From Azoarcus sp. (lineage in GTDB: Bacteria > Pseudomonadota > Gammaproteobacteria > Burkholderiales > Rhodocyclaceae), in the NCBI GenBank assembly GCA_031258035.1, contig JAIRNL010000078.1, positions 1 to 5,119 of the forward strand: a stretch of 5,119 bases of DNA, written 5' to 3'. The position numbers and the translations under genes were made by a program. Of this stretch, positions 1-5,119 are shown piece by piece. The notes below the pieces were generated by a model. The model had not been told where the DNA came from. It saw only the letters and a program-made list of their open reading frames with translations, and did not search any database. Position 1 is the stretch's first letter, and the number at the start of each line of letters is the position of its first letter.

Positions 1-255
1 CGCGATGCGCACCCGTTTGGCGCGCGAGGCTTCGCCGCTCAGCAACGTAACCGCCGATTTCGGCGCATCGCAGATTTCAGCCAGGAAGGCGCACAGCGCG
101 GCATTGGCCTTGCCATCGACAGGCGGCGCAGCCAGGCGAACCTTGGCGGCATTGCCATGGCGTCCGGCGAAGCCGGTGCGCTTCGCCCCCGGCTGCACAT
201 GTAACGCAAGGATCAGGCTGCCGTCGTCGGACTCGGTCAGCCAGTCGCCTTCCAT
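1..255 (-). CDS. yggU: YggU-family protein (DUF167), C-terminus cut by window edge
   Basis: The first 85 codons of a small DUF167 (YggU-like) protein are visible; the family is usually about 95-105 residues, so roughly 10-15 C-terminal residues lie beyond the left edge. The family signature is clear: an N-terminal beta segment ending in HVQPGAK (residues 19-25), then KVRLAAPPVDGKANAAL (38-54), then a LLSGEASRAKRVRI stretch (71-84). The biochemical role of the family is not established, although structures of small mixed alpha/beta domains are known. The ATG follows the yggT stop codon by only 2 nt (TGA-AC-ATG) and no Shine-Dalgarno of its own is apparent, so translation probably depends on ribosomes finishing yggT. 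It is the last visible gene of the yggS-proC-yggT-yggU operon. The family call is sure; the function is unknown. Confidence 0.93.
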   Translation of the reverse strand, partial: MEGDWLTESDDGSLILALHVQPGAKRTGFAGRHGNAAKVRLAAPPVDGKANAALCAFLAEICDAPKSAVTLLSGEASRAKRVRIA

Positions 256-257
256 GT

Positions 258-827
258 TCAGAAAGCCGGCGGCAAAGCCAGTACGCCCTGGCGCATCCAT
301 TCGAGCACCATCAGGACGATCTGCAGGACCACCAGCAGCGCCAGCGGCGACAGGTCGATGCCGTTGAACGGGGGAATCAGCCGCCGGAAAGGCGCGAGAA
401 AGGGCCGGGCCAGCGCATCGAACACTGCCGCCGCGGGCGAGTGTTGCCCGACCCAGGACAATATCGCCGCAGCCAGCACGACGAAGAAGACCAGATATGT
501 CGCCATGCGCGCGAGTCCGATGAGACCGAGCAGGGGGATGGCAGCCAGTGTTCCCGCCGATGCGCCGTACAGAGCCAGTTCGATCGTGGCGTAGAGCATC
601 TGCGCAATCCAGGCAGGCAGCAGGCTCGCCATGTCGAGTCCGAATAGTCCGGGGATGACGCGACGCAACGGCATCACCGCCCAATCGGTGACGGCGATGA
701 CGAAGTGCCCGACCTGGTTGCGAAAGGGAATCCGCCCCCATTGCATGAAAAACCGCGCCAGCAAAGCCAGGGTGATGAAACCGAACGCCGTGCTGGCGAT
801 GAGAAGCACGATCTGGGTGACAAGCAT
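258..827 (-). CDS. yggT: YggT family integral membrane protein (two YggT repeats)
   Basis: A 189-residue hydrophobic protein with two tandem YggT repeats, the usual architecture and length in proteobacteria. Repeat 1 (about 7-75) has a transmembrane helix, then RFFMQW (25-30), TDWAVMPLRRVIPG (47-60) and GLD (63-65). Repeat 2 (about 105-172) repeats the pattern as ILSWVG (122-127), RPFLAPFRRLIPPFNGIDLSP (141-161) and a final hydrophobic helix to about 178. I infer roughly four membrane segments: 5-24, 70-100 (less certain), 103-126 and 159-178. The molecular role is not settled: family members have been linked to osmotic or potassium stress in E. coli and to cell division or plastid nucleoids in cyanobacteria and chloroplasts. 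AAGGA at 838-842, overlapping the proC stop codon, gives a ribosome site 10 nt before the ATG. The gene sits 13 nt after proC and 2 nt before yggU, so it is operonic. Confidence 0.95.
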   Translation of the reverse strand: MLVTQIVLLIASTAFGFITLALLARFFMQWGRIPFRNQVGHFVIAVTDWAVMPLRRVIPGLFGLDMASLLPAWIAQMLYATIELALYGASAGTLAAIPLLGLIGLARMATYLVFFVVLAAAILSWVGQHSPAAAVFDALARPFLAPFRRLIPPFNGIDLSPLALLVVLQIVLMVLEWMRQGVLALPPAF

Positions 828-837
828 GTTTGTTTCG

Positions 838-842
838 TCCTT
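838..842 (-). promoter_or_regulatory. Shine-Dalgarno of yggT overlapping the proC stop codon
   Basis: On the minus strand the proC stop TAA runs directly into GGA, giving TAAGGA, followed by 10 nt and the yggT ATG. The SD is therefore partly made from the stop codon of the upstream gene, an arrangement typical of translational coupling. This supports both the yggT start and the operon call. Confidence 0.7.
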
Positions 843-1671
843 ACGTCCGATCCTGGCTGAATTGTTCGCCCAGTTCCTGGCTGCGCGCGCTTGCCGCCGC
901 CACCGCGCCGATCAGGGCATCGTACCAGCCGGCGGCGGCGAGATGGGCGAGCGCCGCAGCGGTCGTGCCGCCTTGGGAGGTCACTTTTTCGCGCAGCGCG
1001 GCAGGTGGGTCGTCCGAGGCCAAAGCCAGTTGCGCCGCGCCCAGCACGGTGTCGAGAGCCAGTCGCCGGGCGCTGGCTGCATCGAGCCCTTGTGCGAGGC
1101 CGGCGGCTTCAAGCGCCTCGATGAAGTGGAAGACGTAGGCGGGGCCGCTGCCGGAGATGCCGGTCACTGCGTCGAGCCTGGCTTCTTCGTCCACCCAGAG
1201 GGTGCTGCCCACCGCGGCGAGGATGCGTTCGGCGGTCTTGCGCCCGGCGGCGTCGACCGCCGGGGCGGCGTACATTCCGGTCACGCCGGCGCCGATCAGC
1301 GCCGGCGTGTTGGGCATGCAGCGCACCAGCCGGGTATGGGGGCCGCCCGTGCCGCCGAGCCATCGTCCGATGTCAGCCAGACGCAGGCCGGCGGCAATGC
1401 TGATGACCAGCGTTTCCTGGAGCGCGCCAGCCAGGGGCGCGAGCGCCGCTTTCATTTGTTGCGGCTTGACAGCCAGCACGAGCGCGTCGCTGTGCCGCAC
1501 GTCGGCATCGGGGGCCGCCATCGTGTGCACGCCGAAGCGCGTCCGCAGCCGCTCGCGGGTGGCGGAAGCCAGTTCGATTACGTGGATGTCGGCTGCCGCG
1601 AAGCCGCGCCCGAGCAAACCGCCGATCAGGGCGCCCGCCATGTTGCCGCCGCCAAGAAATGCAATTTTCAT
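841..1671 (-). CDS. proC: Pyrroline-5-carboxylate reductase
   Basis: Cytosolic enzyme catalysing the last step of proline synthesis, NAD(P)H-dependent reduction of 1-pyrroline-5-carboxylate to L-proline. The 276 residues match the family length (E. coli ProC is 269). The N-terminal Rossmann fold begins at once with FLGGGNMAGAL (5-15), with the AVKPQ loop at 67-71. RCMPNTPALIGAG (117-129) precedes the C-terminal dimerisation and substrate domain, which carries AVTGISGSGPAYVF (168-181) and VTSQGGTTAAAL (230-241), the P5C-binding signatures. The VTSQGG form replaces the more common VTSPGG; this is a tolerated variation. The start is well placed because MKIAFLGGGNM is the canonical N-terminus. 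The best SD, GGGAG at 1684-1688, lies 12 nt upstream, rather far, and can fold on itself. The gene is 19 nt after yggS and 13 nt before yggT. No sign of damage. Confidence 0.98.
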   Translation of the reverse strand: MKIAFLGGGNMAGALIGGLLGRGFAAADIHVIELASATRERLRTRFGVHTMAAPDADVRHSDALVLAVKPQQMKAALAPLAGALQETLVISIAAGLRLADIGRWLGGTGGPHTRLVRCMPNTPALIGAGVTGMYAAPAVDAAGRKTAERILAAVGSTLWVDEEARLDAVTGISGSGPAYVFHFIEALEAAGLAQGLDAASARRLALDTVLGAAQLALASDDPPAALREKVTSQGGTTAAALAHLAAAGWYDALIGAVAAASARSQELGEQFSQDRT

Positions 1672-1690
1672 TTTGTGGAGAAACTCCCGT

Positions 1691-2401
1691 TCAGTTTTCT
1701 GCCGTGCTCGCCGTTGCTTTCTGGCGCGCGCCGAAAATGGCCGTGCCGACCCGCACGATGGTCGCCCCTTCGGCGATGGCCGTTTCGAGATCGTGCGACA
1801 TGCCCATCGACAGCGTATCGAGCGCGAGCCCTTCCGCCGTCAGCCGTTCGCGCAATTGACGCAGCGCCGCGAAACGCCGCCGCAACAATACCCGATCTTC
1901 ACCCGGCTCCGGAATGCACATCAGGCCGCGCAGATGCAGGCGCGGCAGGGCGGCGACCGCCCGGGCCAGGGCCGGGGCCTTTTCCGGCGCGACGCCGTGT
2001 TTGGTCGTTTCGCCGCTGATGTTGACTTGCAGGCAGACCTGCAAGGGCGGGCGGGCGGCATCGCGCCGCGTCGAGAGCCGTTCGGCGATTTTCAGGCGGT
2101 CGATGCTGTGCACCCAGTCGAAAGTGTCGGCCACGAGCTGTGTCTTGTTGCTTTGCAGGGGGCCGATGAAATGCCATTCCAGCCCCAGCCCGGCAAGCGC
2201 CGCGGCTTTTTCGGCGCCTTCCTGGGCGTAGTTCTCGCCAAAGGCGCGCTGCCCGGCCTCGAAGGCCGCGCGCACATGCGCCGCCGGCAAGGTCTTGCTC
2301 ACAGCCAGCAGGCGCACAGAAGCCGGATCGCGCCCGACGGCCCGCGCCGCGGCGTCGATCCGCGCATGAACCGTGCGCAGATTGCTAAATATCACCGCCA
2401 T
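1691..2401 (-). CDS. yggS: YggS/PLPBP family pyridoxal phosphate homeostasis protein
   Basis: A 236-residue (E. coli YggS 234) cytosolic PLP-binding protein with a single alanine-racemase-like TIM barrel. The family has no proven enzymatic activity and is thought to hold and deliver PLP and to keep vitamin B6 and amino/keto acid pools balanced. Seen: LLAVSKT with the Schiff-base lysine at K36, the same number as in E. coli; FGENYAQE (54-61); WHFIGPLQSNK (76-86); QVNISGE; LRGLMCIPEPG; and the phosphate-binding end SMGMSHDLETAI followed by VRVGTAIFGAR. GMSHD replaces the GMSDD of E. coli, a position that varies in the family. I chose the ATG at 2401 because MAVIFSNLRTVHARI lines up with typical N-termini. 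An in-frame ATG at 2431 would add MNSKAKKTEG, and neither has a good SD. The same frame stays open upstream antisense to pilT, but that is not coding. First gene of the operon, divergent from pilT. Confidence 0.96.
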   Translation of the reverse strand: MAVIFSNLRTVHARIDAAARAVGRDPASVRLLAVSKTLPAAHVRAAFEAGQRAFGENYAQEGAEKAAALAGLGLEWHFIGPLQSNKTQLVADTFDWVHSIDRLKIAERLSTRRDAARPPLQVCLQVNISGETTKHGVAPEKAPALARAVAALPRLHLRGLMCIPEPGEDRVLLRRRFAALRQLRERLTAEGLALDTLSMGMSHDLETAIAEGATIVRVGTAIFGARQKATASTAEN

Positions 2402-2439
2402 GCCTTCGGTTTTTTTTGCCTTTGAATTCATGGGCCGGC

Positions 2440-2445
2440 AGTATA
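2440..2445 (-). promoter_or_regulatory. Candidate -10 element of the yggS operon (TATACT)
   Basis: On the minus strand TATACT matches the sigma-70 -10 consensus at 5 of 6 positions. It lies 8 nt before the ATG at 2431 and 38 nt before the preferred ATG at 2401. A transcript starting 6-8 nt downstream would begin near 2431-2433, giving a leader of about 30 nt for the 2401 start, or an almost leaderless mRNA for the 2431 start. No convincing -35 hexamer is visible 16-18 nt upstream (AAAAGC at 17 nt). Placement is inference. Confidence 0.4.
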
Positions 2446-2453
2446 CACCGACG

Positions 2454-2482
2454 TTATCCGGCGCTTTTCCCGCGCGTATTTT
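2454..2482 (+). promoter_or_regulatory. Candidate sigma-70 promoter of pilT-pilU
   Basis: TTATCC (2454-2459, 3 of 6 to the -35 consensus) and TATTTT (2477-2482, 4 of 6 to the -10 consensus) are separated by exactly 17 bp. Transcription would start near 2489, leaving a leader of about 33 nt before the pilT ATG. The hexamers are weak. The alternative is TATACA at 2442-2447, which shares the GTATAC palindrome with the yggS -10. Confidence 0.28.
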
Positions 2483-2521
2483 TTCCAGCCAGCGCGCTAT
2501 TTCCGCAAAGTCGATAAACCC

Positions 2522-3568
2522 ATGGACATTACCGAACTGCTCGCCTTTTCCGTCAAGAACCAGGCATCCGACCTTCATCTTTCCGCCGGTCTTCCCCCCA
2601 TGATCCGCGTCAACGGCGACGTGCGCAGGATCAACCTTCCGCCGATGGAACACCAAGTCGTACACGCGCAGGTCTACGACATCATGAACGACCGCCAGCG
2701 CAAGCAGTACGAAGAAACCCTGGAATGCGATTTCTCTTTCACCATTCCCAACCTCGCGCGCTTCCGGGTCAACGCCTTCAACCAGGAGCGCGGCGCGGCG
2801 GCCGCATTCCGCACGATTCCATCCAAGGTGCTCTCGCTCGAGACGCTCGAGTGTCCGAAGATTTTCACCGACATCGTGGAACAGCCGCGCGGCATCGTCC
2901 TCGTCACCGGCCCCACCGGCTCGGGCAAATCGACGACCCTCGCGGCGATGATCGACCATATCAACGACAACTCGTTCGCCCACATCCTCACCGTCGAAGA
3001 CCCCATCGAATTCGTCCATGAACCCAAGCGTTGCCTGATCAACCAGCGCGAAGTGTTCCGCGACACCCTTTCGTTCAACAACGCCTTGCGCTCGGCCCTG
3101 CGCGAAGATCCCGACGTGATCCTGGTGGGTGAGCTGCGCGACCTCGAAACCATCCGCCTCGCCCTCACTGCGGCGGAAACCGGCCACCTGGTGTTCGGCA
3201 CCCTGCACACCTCGTCGGCCTCCAAGACCGTCGACCGCATCGTCGATGTCTTTCCCGCCGCCGAAAAGGAAATGGTGCGTTCGATGCTGTCGGAATCGCT
3301 GCGCGCGGTCATTTCGCAAACCCTTCTCAAGACCAAGGACGGTTCGGGCCGGGTGGCGGCGCACGAGATCATGATCGGCACCCCGGCGATCCGCAATCTG
3401 ATCCGCGAAAACAAGGTCGCGCAGATGTATTCCTCGATCCAGACCGGGCAAAACCACGGCATGCAGACGCTCGATCAATGCCTGACCAGTCTGGTGCGGC
3501 GCAACATCGTTGCGGCGAGCGAGGCGCGGCTGAGCGCGCAAAACAAAGAAAGCTTCTCCGCCGCCTGA
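2522..3568 (+). CDS. pilT: Type IV pilus retraction ATPase PilT
   Basis: Cytoplasmic hexameric secretion-type ATPase that acts at the inner-membrane PilC platform and drives pilus depolymerisation, hence twitching motility and DNA uptake. At 348 residues it matches family length (344 in P. aeruginosa). The N-terminal PAS-like domain (about 1-100) opens with MDITELLAFSVKNQASDLHLS, cut here to the diagnostic MDITELLAFS and SDLHLSAGLPPMIRV. The RecA-like core has Walker A GPTGSGKST (130-138, K136), Asp box TVEDPIEF with E159 and E163, Walker B DVILVGE ending at E204, and His box TGHLVFGTLH with H222 and H229. K136, E163, E204, H222 and H229 carry the same numbers as in P. aeruginosa PilT, so nothing is inserted or lost. 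The retraction-specific AIRNLIRE motif is at 289-296 and GMQTLD at 313-318. No clear SD precedes the ATG; the start rests on the conserved N-terminus. Followed 31 bp later by pilU. Confidence 0.98.
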   Translation: MDITELLAFSVKNQASDLHLSAGLPPMIRVNGDVRRINLPPMEHQVVHAQVYDIMNDRQRKQYEETLECDFSFTIPNLARFRVNAFNQERGAAAAFRTIPSKVLSLETLECPKIFTDIVEQPRGIVLVTGPTGSGKSTTLAAMIDHINDNSFAHILTVEDPIEFVHEPKRCLINQREVFRDTLSFNNALRSALREDPDVILVGELRDLETIRLALTAAETGHLVFGTLHTSSASKTVDRIVDVFPAAEKEMVRSMLSESLRAVISQTLLKTKDGSGRVAAHEIMIGTPAIRNLIRENKVAQMYSSIQTGQNHGMQTLDQCLTSLVRRNIVAASEARLSAQNKESFSAA

Positions 3569-3586
3569 AAAAACGAAAAAACAACC

Positions 3587-3594
3587 AGGGAAGG
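3587..3594 (+). promoter_or_regulatory. Strong Shine-Dalgarno of pilU
   Basis: AGGGAAGG lies in the A-rich 31-bp pilT-pilU gap and ends 5 nt before the ATG at 3600. It is much better than the site before pilT and decides the start at 3600 over the internal ATG at codon 10. The gap contains no hairpin or T run, so pilT and pilU are probably on one transcript. Confidence 0.75.
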
Positions 3595-3599
3595 CAGCC

Positions 3600-4736
3600 A
3601 TGGAACGAGACCGGGCCCTCAAATTCATGCAGGATCTGCTGCGCCGGATGTTGCAGAAAAACGGCTCGGATCTTCTGATCACGGCGGGTTTTCCTCCCGC
3701 GATCAAGATCGACGGTCGTGTCGTGCCGCAGTCGAACCAGCCGCTGTCGCCGGTGCACACCGCGGAGCTGGCTCGCGCGGTCATGAACGACCGGCAGGCC
3801 GCCGAATTCGAGGCTTCCAAAGAGTGCAATTTCGCCATTTCGCCCGCCGGCATCGGGCGCTTTCGCGCCAACGCCTTCGTGCAGCAAGGCCGGGTCGGCC
3901 TCGTGCTGCGGACGATCTCGAACAAGATCCCCACCCTGGATGAACTGCGCCTGCCCGCCATTCTCCAGGAGATCGCCATGGCCCAGCGCGGACTGGTGAT
4001 CTTCGTCGGCGGCACCGGCACCGGGAAGACCACCTCGCTTGCGGCGATGGTCGATTACCGCAATGAGCATTCCTACGGTCACATCATCACCGTCGAGGAT
4101 CCGATCGAATACGTCCATGTGCACAAGAACTGCGTCATCGAGCAGCGCGAGATCGGCATCGACACCGATTCCTGGGACGCGGCGCTGAAAAACACCTTGC
4201 GCCAGGCCCCGGACGTGATCCTGATGGGCGAAATACGCGACCGCGAAACCATGGACTACGCCATCGCCTTCGCCGAAACCGGCCACCTCGCCATGGCGAC
4301 CCTGCACGCCAACAGCACCAACCAGGCGATCGACCGCATCATCAACTTTTTCCCCGAGCAGCGGCGCACGCAACTGCTGATGGATCTCTCGCTCAACGTG
4401 CGGGGCATCATTTCGCAACGCCTGCTGCCGCTCAAGGGCCAGAAGGGCCGGGTGCCGGCGGTCGAGATCATGCTCAATACCCCGTTGATCGCGGATTTGA
4501 TTTTCAAGGGCAATATCCCGGAGATCCGGGAAGTCATGAAACGCTCGCGCGAACAGGGCATGCAGACTTTCGACCAGGCGTTGTTCGATCTCTACGAAGC
4601 CGAACAGATCACTTACGAGGACGCGCTGCGCAGCGCCGACTCGGTCAATGATCTGCGCCTGCAAATCAAGCTTTCCAGCCGGCACAGCCTCCCCGGCGAG
4701 CTTTCCGACGCAGCCAGGAAACTCGATATCGCCTGA
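3600..4736 (+). CDS. pilU: Type IV pilus accessory retraction ATPase PilU
   Basis: Paralogue of PilT, 378 residues (382 in P. aeruginosa PilU). In several species PilU adds force to retraction and generally needs PilT to act. Seen: N-terminal domain with GSDLLITAGFPPAIKIDGRV (22-41) and the PilU-typical KECNFAISPAGIGRFRANAF; Walker A GGTGTGKT (137-144, K143); Asp box TVEDPIEY with E166 and E170; Walker B DVILMGE ending at E211; His box TGHLAMATLH with H229 and H236. GMQTFD at 320-325 and ITYEDALRSADSVNDLRL near 338-356 are PilU rather than PilT signatures, and the AIRNLIRE motif of PilT is replaced by LIADLIFKGNI. All catalytic motifs are intact. The last 20 or so residues, after the IKL near 359, form a variable tail. 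Start chosen by the SD at 3587-3594. Ends 81 bp before a converging gene. Confidence 0.97.
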   Translation: MERDRALKFMQDLLRRMLQKNGSDLLITAGFPPAIKIDGRVVPQSNQPLSPVHTAELARAVMNDRQAAEFEASKECNFAISPAGIGRFRANAFVQQGRVGLVLRTISNKIPTLDELRLPAILQEIAMAQRGLVIFVGGTGTGKTTSLAAMVDYRNEHSYGHIITVEDPIEYVHVHKNCVIEQREIGIDTDSWDAALKNTLRQAPDVILMGEIRDRETMDYAIAFAETGHLAMATLHANSTNQAIDRIINFFPEQRRTQLLMDLSLNVRGIISQRLLPLKGQKGRVPAVEIMLNTPLIADLIFKGNIPEIREVMKRSREQGMQTFDQALFDLYEAEQITYEDALRSADSVNDLRLQIKLSSRHSLPGELSDAARKLDIA

Positions 4737-4759
4737 GCGCGGGGAGCCATGGCCCGCGC
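4737..4759 (+). terminator. GC-rich hairpin directly after pilU, without a U tract
   Basis: Starting at the base after the pilU stop, GCGCGGG (4737-4743) pairs perfectly with CCCGCGC (4753-4759) around a 9-nt loop. No T run follows (the next bases are GGCGACGGGAA), so it does not qualify as a standard intrinsic terminator. It may protect the mRNA 3' end or act with Rho, or be chance in GC-rich DNA. The rest of the gap to 4817 holds no gene and no better terminator on either strand. Confidence 0.3.
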
Positions 4760-4817
4760 GGCGACGGGAAGATCATGTCCGGGCCGCCCGATGTGATGCG
4801 TTGCTGCCTCACAAAAA

Positions 4818-5119
4818 TCATGTGCCCCAGACTGTCACCGGCATCCCGTCGAAGGCCTCCGCCCGCAGCCAGATCCGCTCATCCCAGGGGCGGCCCGATT
4901 CGCGGTCGAAGATGAACAGATGGGCTTCGTCCGCCCCGGCCCGTTTGGCGTAATCGACCGTCTGAGCCAGGCCGGTCTCGATCACCGTTTCCAGCGCGCT
5001 ACGCAGCAGCTTCAATTCGATCACGATGCGCTGGATCGGCCCGAACAGCCCCTGCTCCGCGTCGAGCGGCCATTCGATGAAGAGGTCGGTGCGTTTCCTG
5101 CCCAGGCCGTATTCGCGGT
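4818..5119 (-). CDS. C-terminal part of a PD-(D/E)XK nuclease-like protein, probably an AAA-type ATP-binding protein; 5' end outside window
   Basis: Ninety-nine C-terminal residues are visible and the frame stays open to the right edge, so the start lies outside. A GTG at 5022-5024 would give a 68-residue protein, but it falls inside the conserved core (RIVIELK) and is not a credible start. The pattern RTDLFIEWP (visible residues 9-17, D11), then RIVIELK (30-36, E34 and K36), fits the D...ExK core of PD-(D/E)XK nucleases. After it come GLAQTVDYAKRAGADE and HLFIFDRESGRPWDERIW, and the protein ends in PVTVWGT. From memory this C-terminal form follows AAA-like ATPase domains in a large, poorly characterised family common in Chromatiaceae, Rhodocyclales and cyanobacteria. 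The ATPase part is not seen here, so the fusion is inference. Converges on pilU with an 81-bp gap. It is unrelated to pili by sequence. Confidence 0.75.
   Translation of the reverse strand, partial: REYGLGRKRTDLFIEWPLDAEQGLFGPIQRIVIELKLLRSALETVIETGLAQTVDYAKRAGADEAHLFIFDRESGRPWDERIWLRAEAFDGMPVTVWGT

Larger units (their letters stand above)
2402..2521. other. Divergent intergenic region between yggS and pilT
   Basis: About 120 bp separate the preferred yggS start from the pilT start; only 90 bp if the yggS ATG at 2431 is used. It must hold the start signals of both operons. Seen in it: a T8 run at 2410-2417 (A8 in the yggS direction), the alternative yggS ATG at 2429-2431, the palindrome GTATAC at 2441-2446, and a TTATCC / TATTTT pair facing pilT. 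I found no sigma-54 type GG-N10-GC element and no obvious operator palindrome beyond GTATAC. Confidence 0.8.

Noticed and set aside
631..2425. Long plus-strand open frames (631-2019 and 1157-2425) opposite yggT, proC and yggS.
   Set aside because: They overlap genes with complete family signatures on the minus strand. Their translations are Arg/Ala/Pro-rich shadow sequence without domains.
3569..3599. The A-rich pilT-pilU gap considered as a terminator or regulatory element.
   Set aside because: It has no inverted repeat and no T run in the transcript direction. It is explained as a short spacer carrying the pilU ribosome site.
2402..4033. The yggS frame stays open far upstream, giving an apparent 780-residue minus-strand protein covering pilT and part of pilU.
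   Set aside because: Only the yggS part has family similarity. The rest is the exact antisense of pilT/pilU, whose plus-strand motifs are intact. Long antisense frames arise from the strong G/C third-position bias. An automatic caller could wrongly extend yggS here.
3369..4685. A 438-residue minus-strand open frame opposite pilU.
   Set aside because: Antisense shadow of pilU, with repetitive charged and hydrophobic composition, no recognisable motif and no separate start signals.
2522..4736. pilT and pilU considered as a recent tandem duplication.
   Set aside because: They share fold and motifs but differ throughout, and each carries its own family signatures (AIRNLIRE in PilT; the KECNFAIS and ITYEDAL blocks in PilU). 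They are ancient paralogues.
4749..4796. A 15-codon plus-strand frame starting at ATG 4749 after pilU.
   Set aside because: Too short, no Shine-Dalgarno, and the ATG lies in the loop of the GC hairpin. Nothing supports it as a gene.
4792..4813. TGTGA and TCACA half sites resembling a CRP/Vfr operator.
   Set aside because: The half sites are 12 nt apart instead of 6, and they lie between the 3' ends of two converging genes, where an activator site would make little sense.

Overview
The window is GC-rich and densely coding, and it reads as a chromosomal segment of a betaproteobacterium. A Rhodocyclales-like member is my best guess, from overall protein flavour and gene order; no marker gene here fixes the genus. 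It carries two divergent gene blocks and the tail of a third, unrelated gene. I see no RNA genes, CRISPR arrays, insertion sequences or long noncoding stretches. The longest gap between genes is about 120 bp.

Left block (bases 1-2401, all on the minus strand, transcribed right to left): yggS (PLP-binding homeostasis protein), proC (pyrroline-5-carboxylate reductase), yggT (two-repeat membrane protein) and yggU (DUF167), the last cut by the left edge. The gaps are 19, 13 and 2 nt, so this looks like one operon with likely translational coupling, especially at yggT/yggU.

Centre (about 2402-2521): a short divergent intergenic region. It holds an A8/T8 tract just upstream of the preferred yggS start, a palindromic GTATAC that gives a -10-like hexamer on both strands, and a second weak promoter candidate facing pilT.

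Right block (2522-4736, plus strand): pilT and pilU, the two paralogous hexameric ATPases that power type IV pilus retraction. They are 31 bp apart, and pilU has a strong Shine-Dalgarno. Both keep complete Walker A, Asp-box, Walker B and His-box motifs. The layout yggT-proC-yggS / pilT-pilU is the same as I recall for Pseudomonas aeruginosa (the PA0392-PA0396 region), so this is an old conserved neighbourhood rather than an accessory island.

Right edge (4818-5119, minus strand): the C-terminal 99 residues of a protein that continues beyond the window, converging on pilU. It shows a D...ExK pattern and a GLxQTxxYxxxxGADExHLxIFDR segment resembling the nuclease-like C-terminal domain of AAA-type ATP-binding proteins. 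This is the only part that looks accessory. I do not see a clearly new biological system here. The second looks worth taking are this truncated nuclease-like protein, the symmetric divergent promoter, and the A8 tract that decides the yggS start.
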